This document shows positions 33,998 to 42,997 of a stretch of 64,000 nt of DNA, piece after piece. The first letter of the stretch is position 1; each line of letters begins with the position of its first letter. The position numbers and the translations under genes are program-made. The DNA is from Phycisphaerae bacterium (GTDB lineage Bacteria > Planctomycetota > Phycisphaerae > Sedimentisphaerales > Anaerobacaceae), in NCBI GenBank assembly GCA_030604525.1, contig JAUVVQ010000004.1, positions 21,398-85,397 on the forward strand. The letters are read 5' to 3'. The notes under the pieces are model-generated. The model worked only from the letters and a program-made list of their open reading frames with translations. It was not told the origin of the DNA and searched no databases.

Positions 33998-36049
33998 ATG
34001 ACAATATCTTCAAAACGTGCTGAATATGTTGCGGTAGCGTCGCTGATTTTGAGCATTATCTTTTTCATTTTAGCTTTGCTTCTCGGCCGCTGGAGCGGGT
34101 TTCTTGCACTATATGCCGGCAGTTGGCTTATCTTTAATGCCGTCTTAATCTGGCTGGCACTCCTTATCCAATTCCATCAGAGAGCGCTCGCTGAGCAGGA
34201 AAAACTCGACATCTCCCAGATGAAAAAAACGCAGAAAGACTCTGACATCTTTGAGCAGGAAAGCGAAAAGCAATCAGTCTTTAACATCGCTCAGAAAAGA
34301 CTGCAGCTTTTGGAAAAATGGTTCCTTCCTGTTTTCGCCGGTATCATCGCTGCTTATCAAATCGTTATCGGTTTCTATCTCTTAAGAGTAGCTCTTCTGC
34401 CGGATGTCCAGATACAACAGCCGCTGCTCTGTGCCATCGTGGCAACCGCTATTGCTTTTGTAAGCTTCCTGTTCTCAAGATATGCCACAGGGATGTCCGC
34501 ACAACGGCAGTGGAAACCTTTAAGAGCCGGAGGAAGCATCACTCTCTCTGTCTCGGTCGTTTGCTTTCTTGTAGCAATCTCGCTCGCTCTGCAGGTTTTT
34601 AACTACCCGGTCGGACTAAATATCCTTAATTACTTTATTCCCGTGCTGCTTGTTATCCTTGGTTTTGAGACTGCCCTTAATATTGTCTTTAACATTTATC
34701 GGCCCAGAATAAAAGGACAATACAACAGGGCGGCTTTTGATAGTCGCCTCTTGGGTATTGTAAACGAGCCGGGTGAGATTCTACATACCGTCGCTGGGAC
34801 TATCGACTATCAATTCGGATTCGAAGTCTCTCAAACCTGGTTTTATAAGCTCATCGCAAAAGCAATACTGCCTCTCATCTTTTTTGCTGCACTGGTCCTC
34901 TATCTTTCCAGTTCCATTGTTGTCATAAACTCGGATGAGCAGGCAATTATTGAAAGATTTGGAAATCCCATCACTCAAAAAGGAAATGTAAGACTGCGAG
35001 AGCCGGGGCTGACCTTAAAATACCCCTGGCCTATAGATATTGCAAAGAAATATCCCACCAGGAAAATCGCTCAATTAAATGTCGGATTTATACCGAAAGC
35101 TGCAAAAGACAAAGTCGGTTATGGCCCGCTGCTGTGGGGCAAAGAACACTATGAAAAAGAATACGACCTGCTCGTTGCCAGCAGGCAGACCGCCGGAACA
35201 TTGACCGAAGGAGCCGTCCCCGTCAGTCTCGTTACTGCTGCCGTTCCCGTCCAGTACAGGGTAAAAAACTTATATAAATTCCTTTATAATCATTCCCAGC
35301 CGGAAAAAATCCTCGAAGATATTTGCTACAGGCAGTTAACAAAGTTCGCCGCCGGCTCCACCATTGAAGTGGATACCGAAGAAGACCTCCAGCACAGCCT
35401 CCTGGGTGCCGGAAGCAACGAAGCTAAAAAAATCTTGAGCGAAAAAATTCAGCAGGAAGTGGACGAGTATGACCTCGGAATCGATATCGTCTTCGTTGGA
35501 ATCCAGGGTATTCACCCGAATCCGCAGGTCGCACAGGATTATCAGAAAGTCATCGGAGCCGTCCAGAAAAAACAGGCCGCCATACTAAATGCCCAGGCGA
35601 ACAGAAACCTGATTTTAAGCAAGCTTGCCGGCTCTGTACAGGAAGCAAATCAGCTATATCAGCTCACTGCCGAATACCACGAAGCTAAAAACAACCCCGA
35701 CTCGAAGAAAAAACTCCAGCTTGCTGAAAAACTCGACAATGCCTTCAAACGGGCAAAAGGCGATATCTTCAAAACTCTAAGGTCTGCTCAAAGCTATGCT
35801 TTCCAAAAAACCACTTTGTCACAGGCAAAGGGAGTTCGCTTCAAGGGACAGTTAAAAGCCTTCAGAGCAAACCCAGATTACTATAAAAAACTCCAGAGAA
35901 TAAACGTTTACGAAGATGCCCTGGAAAATATCAGGAAATTTGTCATCGTCTCCGACCCGAACAGTAAAGAAAACTTCGTTGTTGACCTTCAGGAAAAATT
36001 GACTCCTGATTTATATAAAGATATTTTAGGTGAGGATAACACAAAATGA
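33998..36049 (+). CDS. Polytopic SPFH/band-7 protein (HflK-like)
   Basis: 683 residues. The N-terminal half has about six membrane helices (10-30, 33-58, 108-132, 142-160, 178-200, 210-232) and a seventh at about 290-312. It leads into an SPFH domain opening IVVINSDEQAIIERFGNP with LREPGLTLKYPWPIDIAKKYPTRKI. A long helical coiled-coil region (about 500-640) with ALEN-type charged repeats follows. HflK proper has one membrane helix, so this is an expanded form. It probably co-assembles with the two SPFH proteins downstream into a membrane cage or microdomain. Stop and next start overlap (ATGA). RBS AGG is modest. Confidence 0.8.
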   Translation: MTISSKRAEYVAVASLILSIIFFILALLLGRWSGFLALYAGSWLIFNAVLIWLALLIQFHQRALAEQEKLDISQMKKTQKDSDIFEQESEKQSVFNIAQKRLQLLEKWFLPVFAGIIAAYQIVIGFYLLRVALLPDVQIQQPLLCAIVATAIAFVSFLFSRYATGMSAQRQWKPLRAGGSITLSVSVVCFLVAISLALQVFNYPVGLNILNYFIPVLLVILGFETALNIVFNIYRPRIKGQYNRAAFDSRLLGIVNEPGEILHTVAGTIDYQFGFEVSQTWFYKLIAKAILPLIFFAALVLYLSSSIVVINSDEQAIIERFGNPITQKGNVRLREPGLTLKYPWPIDIAKKYPTRKIAQLNVGFIPKAAKDKVGYGPLLWGKEHYEKEYDLLVASRQTAGTLTEGAVPVSLVTAAVPVQYRVKNLYKFLYNHSQPEKILEDICYRQLTKFAAGSTIEVDTEEDLQHSLLGAGSNEAKKILSEKIQQEVDEYDLGIDIVFVGIQGIHPNPQVAQDYQKVIGAVQKKQAAILNAQANRNLILSKLAGSVQEANQLYQLTAEYHEAKNNPDSKKKLQLAEKLDNAFKRAKGDIFKTLRSAQSYAFQKTTLSQAKGVRFKGQLKAFRANPDYYKKLQRINVYEDALENIRKFVIVSDPNSKENFVVDLQEKLTPDLYKDILGEDNTK

Positions 36050-36957
36050 AAAATTTAGCGTTTGTAGTTTTTATAATATTGATTGTCCTTGTTTTATCGC
36101 TCTACCTGGTTTGCTTCCAGGTCAGAGAAACTGAATCAGCTCTCGTGACCAGATTCGGGAAGACGCAAAGAGTTATCCGGAAACCCGGCCTGGGTATTAA
36201 ATGGCCCGCTCCAATAGAAAGATTATACAAATTCGACTCAAGATGGAGAGTTCTCGATGCCGACCTTAATGAAACAACCACAAAAGGGGCGGTGCCTATC
36301 ATTGTAAATACCTACGTAGTATGGAAAATTGCCGACCCGCTCGCTTTCTTCAACGCACTGGGAACCGTCAGAGAGGCCAAGTTAAAACTCTTAAATCAAA
36401 TAAGCGACTCGCAGAATAGAGTCATCGGTCAGCACGCCTTTGGAGAATTTGTTAACAGCGATAAATCAAAAATCAAATTCCAGGAAATCGAGGAGCAGAT
36501 GCGCCGGGAGCTCACCAAAGCGATCGGCAACGATTACGGCATAGAAGTCAATCGGCTGGGTATAAAACAACTTAATATTAACAAAGATGTCACCAAAGAC
36601 GTCTTCGCAAGAATGAGAGCCGAAAGAAACAGAAGAACACAGGCCACCATAGCTCAGGGAAATGCTCTGGCAAACACAATACAAAGCGATGTCGATGCCA
36701 AAAGAACTGAGCTGCTCGCCGCTGCTGAAGCCAAAGCAAAAGCTATAAAAGGACAGGGTGATGCCGAAGCCGCTCAATTTTACAAAATGTTACGGGAAGA
36801 CCCCCAGCTTGCTATGTTCCTGCGGGACATCGAAGCGCTCAAAAAAACGCTTGAGAAAAGGTCCACCATCGTGCTCAGCGCCGATACCGAGCCGTTCAAA
36901 CTCTTAAAACGATTGCCAGATATATCACCGAAAGACCCTAATAAAATTAGTGACTGA
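36046..36957 (+). CDS. hflC: HflC-like SPFH protein
   Basis: 303 residues. One N-terminal membrane helix (about 5-24), then the SPFH domain with RETESALVTRFGKTQRVIRKPGLGIKWPAPIERLYKFDSR. The coiled-coil tail is typical of HflC: VFARMRAERNRRTQATIAQGNALANTIQSDVDAKRTELLAAAEAKAKAIKGQGDAEAA. HflK/HflC form large cages around FtsH in the inner membrane of E. coli; no ftsH is in this window. It overlaps the preceding gene by 4 bp and precedes another SPFH gene by 26 bp. Confidence 0.88.
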   Translation: MKNLAFVVFIILIVLVLSLYLVCFQVRETESALVTRFGKTQRVIRKPGLGIKWPAPIERLYKFDSRWRVLDADLNETTTKGAVPIIVNTYVVWKIADPLAFFNALGTVREAKLKLLNQISDSQNRVIGQHAFGEFVNSDKSKIKFQEIEEQMRRELTKAIGNDYGIEVNRLGIKQLNINKDVTKDVFARMRAERNRRTQATIAQGNALANTIQSDVDAKRTELLAAAEAKAKAIKGQGDAEAAQFYKMLREDPQLAMFLRDIEALKKTLEKRSTIVLSADTEPFKLLKRLPDISPKDPNKISD

Positions 36958-36983
36958 CCCTTTAAAAGAGTATTTATAAAAAA

Positions 36984-38270
36984 ATGCCGGAACAGAAAGA
37001 CAAAAACAAACAAATAGAACCGCAAAAAGAAGAGCAGAATACCGACAGCCCGCTCGATGCCGCCTCGAAGTCGCTCTCCGACGCCTTGAGAATCAGCTTC
37101 GGTATCTTAAAAGTTATTATCTTTATCCTACTTGTCCTTTTCCTTGCCTCAGGATTTAGAACCATCGAGCCGGATGAAAGGGCGCTCGTCTTGAGATTCG
37201 GGAAAATAACCGGCGAAGGCGAAGCAAGAATCCTCGAACCGGGCCTGCATTGGTCTTTCCCCTATCCGATTGATGAAGTGGTAAGAATCCCCGTCGAAAA
37301 AAAGGTCAGTCTCCCCGTAAACTCATTCTGGTATTACCAGAATCCCGCTGAATTGCTGCCGGAGGGACCAAGAACCAGGCCCCGTTACGAGCCGACACTG
37401 GACCCCATCAAGGATGGATACTGTATTACCAGAAGCGCTGAAGAGGCCTTCGCCTCTGACGCTGGTTCCGGAAGCGACTACAATATCGTGCACAACAAAT
37501 GGCAGCTCATATACCAAATCAACCAGCCCGAGAGGTTCTTCAAAAATATGTTTGTCGAGAAAGTGAATCCGGGACAAAAATACTTCGACGTTATAAAACA
37601 AAGCCTGAAATCACTCCTGAGACAGCTACTTGAGGATGCTGTGACAATTACTATGGTAAACTATACTATTGATGAGGCACTGTTCTCAAAACAACAAAGC
37701 ATCACAAATGAGGTCAAAACCCGCCTGCAGGAAAAACTCGACCGGATTCAAAGCGGCATAAAAGTTACCTCCATTCAGCTTACCGCCTCCTCATGGCCTC
37801 GACAGGTCGACCGGGCTTTCCAGGCCTCCATACAGGCAAGCCAGGCCGCTCAACAATCTATAAGCAACGCTAAAGGATATGCCGAAAAGACCCTTAGTAA
37901 AACCGCAGGGACCGTCGCTGAAGAACTCCTCGACGTCACAAAGGGGAATAAAAATGTCTCCGACCAGCAGGAAAAAGCCCTTTGGAATCAACTTGCAGGA
38001 GACGCTCAAGCAATTATCGCTAAAGCTCGGGCATACAGAAAAACTGTCGTCGAAAACGCAAAAGCTAACAGTGACTACCTCAAAAGAATTCTCCCCGAAT
38101 ATCGCAAAAGACCAAAACTGGTCCTTCAGGAAATTTACCAGGATACGATTGAAACTGTCCTCAACAATGCTGATGAAAAAATAATTATTCAGCCGACTCA
38201 AGGTTCAAAAAATGTTGAGATAAGAGTTCTGATAAACAGAGACCCGACAATAAAACCGCAATCGCAGTAG
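36984..38270 (+). CDS. hflK: HflK-like SPFH protein
   Basis: 428 residues. A charged, Gln-rich N-terminus (about 1-45) precedes one membrane helix (about 50-70) and the SPFH domain FRTIEPDERALVLRFGKITGEGEARILEPGLHWSFPYPIDEVVRIPVEKK. An insert at about 110-160 (PAELLPEGPRTRPRYEPTLD) follows, and the domain resumes with IVHNKWQLIYQINQPERFFKN. The C-terminal half is coiled coil. It is the third SPFH protein in a row, and completes an HflK-HflC-HflK-like set. No Shine-Dalgarno is obvious. Confidence 0.85.
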   Translation: MPEQKDKNKQIEPQKEEQNTDSPLDAASKSLSDALRISFGILKVIIFILLVLFLASGFRTIEPDERALVLRFGKITGEGEARILEPGLHWSFPYPIDEVVRIPVEKKVSLPVNSFWYYQNPAELLPEGPRTRPRYEPTLDPIKDGYCITRSAEEAFASDAGSGSDYNIVHNKWQLIYQINQPERFFKNMFVEKVNPGQKYFDVIKQSLKSLLRQLLEDAVTITMVNYTIDEALFSKQQSITNEVKTRLQEKLDRIQSGIKVTSIQLTASSWPRQVDRAFQASIQASQAAQQSISNAKGYAEKTLSKTAGTVAEELLDVTKGNKNVSDQQEKALWNQLAGDAQAIIAKARAYRKTVVENAKANSDYLKRILPEYRKRPKLVLQEIYQDTIETVLNNADEKIIIQPTQGSKNVEIRVLINRDPTIKPQSQ

Positions 38271-38319
38271 AAAAAGTAAAACAGTATTAATCCGGATTAT
38301 TAAAGGTTTGTAAAAAAAT

Positions 38320-40269
38320 ATGGCTCATCAACATCTACATTTTAAAGAAGACTTTGCCGCTGAGCATACGCACGGCAAACAGATAAGAGTCAGTATCGCT
38401 TTGCTCGGAACTTTAGCAGGGGGGGTATTACTGATAAACAGTATCGTCTCTCCAATCTTTTTTGGAGAAGAAAGATTCAATACTGAAATCCTTGCTATGA
38501 TGGGGGCTATTCTCCTCGGCGCCCCAATCGTCTGGTACGCAATCTTGGCCCTGTTGAAAGGCGAGTCGCATATGGATGAGCTGGCTGCACTCGCTATCGT
38601 CGCCGCCTTCGCTACGCAAAACTATGTAAGCGCAGGTCTTATCGGGTTCTTTATGCTCTTAAGCCAGCTTGTCGAAACGCGAACCGCCCTTGGTGCTCGG
38701 GCTTCTATTGAGTCCCTTATTCGGCTTACTCCGAAACAGGCAAATCTTATACAGGCCGACGACTCTGAAAAAGAAGTGAAGGTAAGTGATTTAAAAACCG
38801 GCGATATGGTCCGCGTAAGACCCGGTGATAACATCCCGGTAGATGGTGAAGTAACAACGGGACTTAGCTCTGTAAACGAAGCTACCATAACAGGAGAATC
38901 GCTGCCTGTTGACAAGGTCCCGGGCATGAGGGTCTTTGCCGGGACAAGCAACCTTACAGGCGCTGTCGATATCAAAGTTACAAAAGCTGGAAAAGATACA
39001 ACTCTTGGGAAAGTCCAGTCACTCATTATGCAGGCCGAGCAGACTAAAATCCCTATGATGAGGATTATCGACCGATACGTCAAATGGTATGTCCCGACTA
39101 TTCTGATGATTGCTGCAATCGTTCTTTTCTTTACCAGAAACATCAACCAGGCAATAACCATACTGGTTATATCCTGCCCCTGTGCTTTGATTTTGGCGGC
39201 ACCTACCGCAATGGTAGCGGCTATCTCCGCCGCCGCCCGGCTCGGCGTCCTCATAAAAAACGTCGCCGACCTTGAGGTCGCCGGAAAACTGACTTCTATG
39301 GTCTTTGACAAAACGGGTACTGTCACTACCGGTCGTCTTTACGTAACAAAACTCACTCCCGCAGAAAATATCGAACCTGAACAATTGCTGACCGTCGCCG
39401 CTTCCGCAGAAAAAATGAGTAAACACCCCGCCGCAAGAGCCTTGCAGGAAGTTGCAAAAGAGGCCAATCTAAATTTAAAAAATTCGGAGAATTTCAAGGA
39501 AACTCCCGGTAAAGGTGTTACCGCTGAACTCGATGCTTCTATGATTATGGTCGGAAGAGAATCTTTCCTGAAGGAAAACAATGTTGATATGAACAACATC
39601 CCGGCTCCTTCTATGCACGAAGAGCAGGGCTTTAGCACTCTCTATGTCGCTAAAGACAAAAAATGCATCGGATGGATAGGCATGCAGGATAAAACAAGAC
39701 CGGAAGCAAGACACGCTGTAAAAGAGCTCTTCGATTTGGGACTGAAAAAAATCACTATGCTTACCGGTGATAAAACGGAAGTTGCAAACAGGGTTGCTGC
39801 TGAACTCGGTTGCTCTGATTACAAAGCTCACTGTCTCCCGCAGGATAAACTCGCAATTGTAAGGCAGTTAAAGGAACAAGGACACAGCGTCGCCGTGATT
39901 GGGGACGGCATAAACGACGCACCGGCTCTCGCCGCCGGCGACCTCGGTATCGCTATGGGAGCAGCCGGCAGCGATGTCGCTATAAACTCCGCCTCTATCG
40001 CATTGATGAGCAACGACTTAAAAAGAGTCCCGTTCCTCATCCGGCTGTCAAGAAACACAAGGTCCGTTATTAACCAGAACCTTGCTTTAGGCGTATTCTT
40101 CATTATCATTGGAATATCTTTATCTTCTTTTATCCTGCCTACTATAGCAGCGGTTATGCACTTTTTGATATCGATAATCATTGTATTTAACAGTGCCAGA
40201 CTTATCAGACACGGTGAAGAGCTCGAATATGCAACCACAGCAACCACAACAACCACAGAGCAGGTATAA
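38320..40269 (+). CDS. P1B-type heavy-metal-transporting ATPase
   Basis: 649 residues. The His-rich N-terminus MAHQHLHFKEDFAAEHTHGKQ replaces the usual HMA/CxxC domain. Membrane metal site CPC is at C286-P287-C288 (SCPCALILAAPTAMVAAISAAARLGVLIKN). The actuator loop is EATITGESLPVDKVPG, the phosphorylated Asp is D330 in FDKTGTVTTG, the nucleotide-site HP is in SKHPAARALQE, and the hinge is GDGINDAPALAAGD. It exports or loads a transition metal across the inner membrane. The metal cannot be told; the CPC and His-rich tail suit Zn/Cd/Co or Cu. It lies 49 bp after the SPFH trio and 41 bp before the ABC ATPase. The C-terminus ends in a Thr-rich run. Confidence 0.88.
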   Translation: MAHQHLHFKEDFAAEHTHGKQIRVSIALLGTLAGGVLLINSIVSPIFFGEERFNTEILAMMGAILLGAPIVWYAILALLKGESHMDELAALAIVAAFATQNYVSAGLIGFFMLLSQLVETRTALGARASIESLIRLTPKQANLIQADDSEKEVKVSDLKTGDMVRVRPGDNIPVDGEVTTGLSSVNEATITGESLPVDKVPGMRVFAGTSNLTGAVDIKVTKAGKDTTLGKVQSLIMQAEQTKIPMMRIIDRYVKWYVPTILMIAAIVLFFTRNINQAITILVISCPCALILAAPTAMVAAISAAARLGVLIKNVADLEVAGKLTSMVFDKTGTVTTGRLYVTKLTPAENIEPEQLLTVAASAEKMSKHPAARALQEVAKEANLNLKNSENFKETPGKGVTAELDASMIMVGRESFLKENNVDMNNIPAPSMHEEQGFSTLYVAKDKKCIGWIGMQDKTRPEARHAVKELFDLGLKKITMLTGDKTEVANRVAAELGCSDYKAHCLPQDKLAIVRQLKEQGHSVAVIGDGINDAPALAAGDLGIAMGAAGSDVAINSASIALMSNDLKRVPFLIRLSRNTRSVINQNLALGVFFIIIGISLSSFILPTIAAVMHFLISIIIVFNSARLIRHGEELEYATTATTTTTEQV

Positions 40270-40310
40270 GCAAAAAACTCCTCTTATTGCTATTGCACGA
40301 GATAGAAATT

Positions 40311-41561
40311 ATGGATTATGCTGTCGAAACTATTGACTTAACAAAAGTATTTTCCGACTGGTGGGGAAGAAACAAAATTTACGCAGTGGACGATTTAAAC
40401 CTCAAGGTTAATTACAACGAAGTCTATGGCCTCCTTGGACCGAACGGTTCCGGGAAAACCACTACTTTGAAAATGCTCCTCAATCTGTTGTACCCAACAA
40501 AGGGAAAGACTATTCTGCTCGGGGCAAGCAGCTCTGACCCCAAAATCAGTGCACGTATCGGATATATGCCGGAGGAATCATACCTTTACAGATATCTAAA
40601 CGCCAGAGAAACTCTGAATTTCTATGGAAGTCTCTTCAAATTGCCGTCCAAAATCAGGAAAATGCGAACCGAATCCTTGCTCGATATGGTCGGTTTAAAA
40701 GCTGTCGCCAACAGGCCCGTCGGCACCTTCTCAAAAGGTATGGCAAGAAGAATCGGGCTTGCACAGGCACTTATTAACGACCCCGAGCTGCTTATACTTG
40801 ACGAGCCGACCACTGGTCTTGACCCCATGGGGACAAGGCAAATGAAAGACCTCGTTTTGAAACTCGCAAAAAGAGGAAAAACCATCCTGCTCTGCAGTCA
40901 TCTGCTGGCGGATGTCGAAGATATCTGTGACAGAATCTCAATACTGTACGACGGCCAAATCCAGACAGAAGGAAAGGTCAAGGATTTGCTCCGACAAACA
41001 AACAAAAAACAAATCACTACCGGTAATCTCAGCGATACTGCAATACAGAAAATAAAACAACTCGTCGAAAAAGAAAATGCCGAATGCAGCATCTCTTCCC
41101 CTGTCGAAAAACTTGAGACCTTTTTCATCAAAACTGTAATCACTGCCAGAAAACAACGAAAAGTAACAAGCGGGGCGGTTGCTGACTCCGAAAACGCTAT
41201 CGCTGACTTCCTTGTTGAAGAGCAAAAAGAAGAATTAAAACGTGCTGAAATCCTTGATAAACTTGTCTCAACTGATGTCTCTACGGAACAAAAAGCCGAA
41301 CCTGCAAAAGCTGAAGAAGCGGTCAAAATGGAAAAGACCCTGGTAGCCGACAGGGAGCTGCTCGAAAATTTAACTAAACTTCCCGATACATCAACAGCCC
41401 AGCCGACTCACGCCAAACAGAAAGCCGAGCCGGTCGAAACCGATACCATCTCAGCCGGTGAACAAGCAAAAAATCTCCTCGACCAGCTTACCGGGGAAAA
41501 AGAATCTCAAAATGATGAACAGCAGAAAAAAGGCAATCCTGACAAGGATTCTGAAAAATGA
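40311..41561 (+). CDS. ABC transporter ATPase with long C-terminal extension
   Basis: 416 residues from ATG 40311 (a TTG eight codons upstream is not preferred). The ATPase core (about 1-225) has Walker A GPNGSGKTTT, the signature FSKGMARRIGLAQAL (SKGM in place of SGGQ), Walker B LLILDEPTTGLDP and the switch His in CSHLLADVEDICDRI. Residues about 235-416 form a charged Lys/Glu/Ala-rich region without recognised domain. It overlaps the permease gene by 4 bp (ATGA), so together they form an ABC-2 exporter. Substrate unknown. Confidence 0.85.
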   Translation: MDYAVETIDLTKVFSDWWGRNKIYAVDDLNLKVNYNEVYGLLGPNGSGKTTTLKMLLNLLYPTKGKTILLGASSSDPKISARIGYMPEESYLYRYLNARETLNFYGSLFKLPSKIRKMRTESLLDMVGLKAVANRPVGTFSKGMARRIGLAQALINDPELLILDEPTTGLDPMGTRQMKDLVLKLAKRGKTILLCSHLLADVEDICDRISILYDGQIQTEGKVKDLLRQTNKKQITTGNLSDTAIQKIKQLVEKENAECSISSPVEKLETFFIKTVITARKQRKVTSGAVADSENAIADFLVEEQKEELKRAEILDKLVSTDVSTEQKAEPAKAEEAVKMEKTLVADRELLENLTKLPDTSTAQPTHAKQKAEPVETDTISAGEQAKNLLDQLTGEKESQNDEQQKKGNPDKDSEK

Positions 41562-42928
41562 GTAGAATCTGGGCAGTAGCTAAAAATACTATCAGGCAGG
41601 CCGTGCGTCTGAAAACCGTCGCCTTTCTGGTTCTTGCCTTGCTTGTCGTTCTTCTGTTAATGGGGGAAAACGCATCGGGGGACGGCACCCTGAAAGGCCG
41701 GCTCCAGACTTTTGTAAGTTATTCTTTCTCCCTTACCTCTTTGGTATTATCAGTCTTCACTATCGGGCTGATTGTCTATTCACTCACTAACGACATAAAG
41801 CAAAAGCAGATTTTCACCGTCCTCACAAAACCGATTCGAAGGTCTCAGTTGCTTTTAGGTAAACTCCTCGGCGTTTTTATCTTGGATTTTATCCTGCTTG
41901 CCATCTTTTCCTTTACAATATATGCCATCGCCGAATTGACTCCCAGGTTCATTAACACTTCTAAGCAGGAGCTAAACAGGGCGAAAAACGAATTTTTTAC
42001 CGCAAGAATGAAACTCACCCCACAGAAAGTTGACGTCTCCGAAAAAGTCCGGAAAATGTATCAGGAAATGAAAAAGAGCGGAAAACTGCAGCAGAAATTC
42101 CCCAATATGTCTCAAGAAGCAATCATCAGAATCCTTACCTGGAGGCAGGAACAATGGACCAGGGCTGTTGCTCCGGGACAAGAGTTAATCTGGGAGTTTC
42201 AAAATGTAAAACCACTCGAAGATGCTCAATCGCTCTTCCTCAAATACAAATATGATGTCTCGGTAAATCCCGCAGATTTAAAGGTCACCGGCGCGTGGTT
42301 CGTCGGCGATTTGAGACAAATACAGTATGGAGCAAAAGTGCAAACTCCTGTCCATGAGTTTGCAAGGAAAGAATTAATTCGTACCTATTATGAGGAAGAG
42401 GTGCCCTCTAATGTCGTTGCCGATGATGGATATCTCGCAGTCGGTTTCCTCAGTCCGCCACTGAATATTACTACTATACTGTTCCCGGAAGACTATTTGC
42501 AGCTCCTCTATAAAGCGGACACGTTCACCGCTAATTTCATAAGGGCTTCGCTGCTCATTTTGTTCAGATTAACTCTCCTGGCCTGCCTGGGTATATTCGC
42601 CGCAAGTTTTTTGTCTTTCCCCGTCGCCTTGCTGCTTTGTCTCGCTGTTTTTACAACCGCACATCTAAGCGGATTTGTTATGGAGGCCCTTGATCCTGCC
42701 ACCCACGATGTCGGCCTGTTCTATTCTTACACTATTAAACCGTTAATACACCTGATGCCTCAGTTTGATAAGTTCAGCCCCGTTAAGTTTATTATTCCCG
42801 CTCAGTTGATTACCTGGAAATTTCTTGCAGAAGCTTTTGCCATGCTGGTTTGTATAAAATCATTCTTGTTAATAATCCTCTCCCTGTGTATCTTTCGGTT
42901 CAGAGAAGTTGCAAAAGTTGTTACCTAA
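41558..42928 (+). CDS. ABC-2 type transporter permease
   Basis: 456 residues. Two N-terminal membrane helices are followed by KQIFTVLTKPIRRSQLLLGKLLGV, and a third helix at about 108-128. A long soluble, probably extracytoplasmic domain (about 130-315, with PQKVDVSEKVRKMYQEMKKSG) comes next, then a C-terminal set of membrane helices. The large insert distinguishes it from the smaller paralogue at 32859-33821. Start overlaps the ATPase stop. Likely exports or flips an envelope component. Confidence 0.82.
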   Translation: MSRIWAVAKNTIRQAVRLKTVAFLVLALLVVLLLMGENASGDGTLKGRLQTFVSYSFSLTSLVLSVFTIGLIVYSLTNDIKQKQIFTVLTKPIRRSQLLLGKLLGVFILDFILLAIFSFTIYAIAELTPRFINTSKQELNRAKNEFFTARMKLTPQKVDVSEKVRKMYQEMKKSGKLQQKFPNMSQEAIIRILTWRQEQWTRAVAPGQELIWEFQNVKPLEDAQSLFLKYKYDVSVNPADLKVTGAWFVGDLRQIQYGAKVQTPVHEFARKELIRTYYEEEVPSNVVADDGYLAVGFLSPPLNITTILFPEDYLQLLYKADTFTANFIRASLLILFRLTLLACLGIFAASFLSFPVALLLCLAVFTTAHLSGFVMEALDPATHDVGLFYSYTIKPLIHLMPQFDKFSPVKFIIPAQLITWKFLAEAFAMLVCIKSFLLIILSLCIFRFREVAKVVT

Positions 42929-42997
42929 AATGTCTTGTGTTATTTTTTTAAATCGAGCTTTTCTTCAATAATAAATAATATCGACTGATATAATAAA

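Noticed and set aside
42989..42997. TGATATAAT as promoter of the 607-aa gene
   Set aside because: The -10 box would lie 3 bp before the ATG, so transcription would start inside the gene; probably chance in AT-rich DNA.
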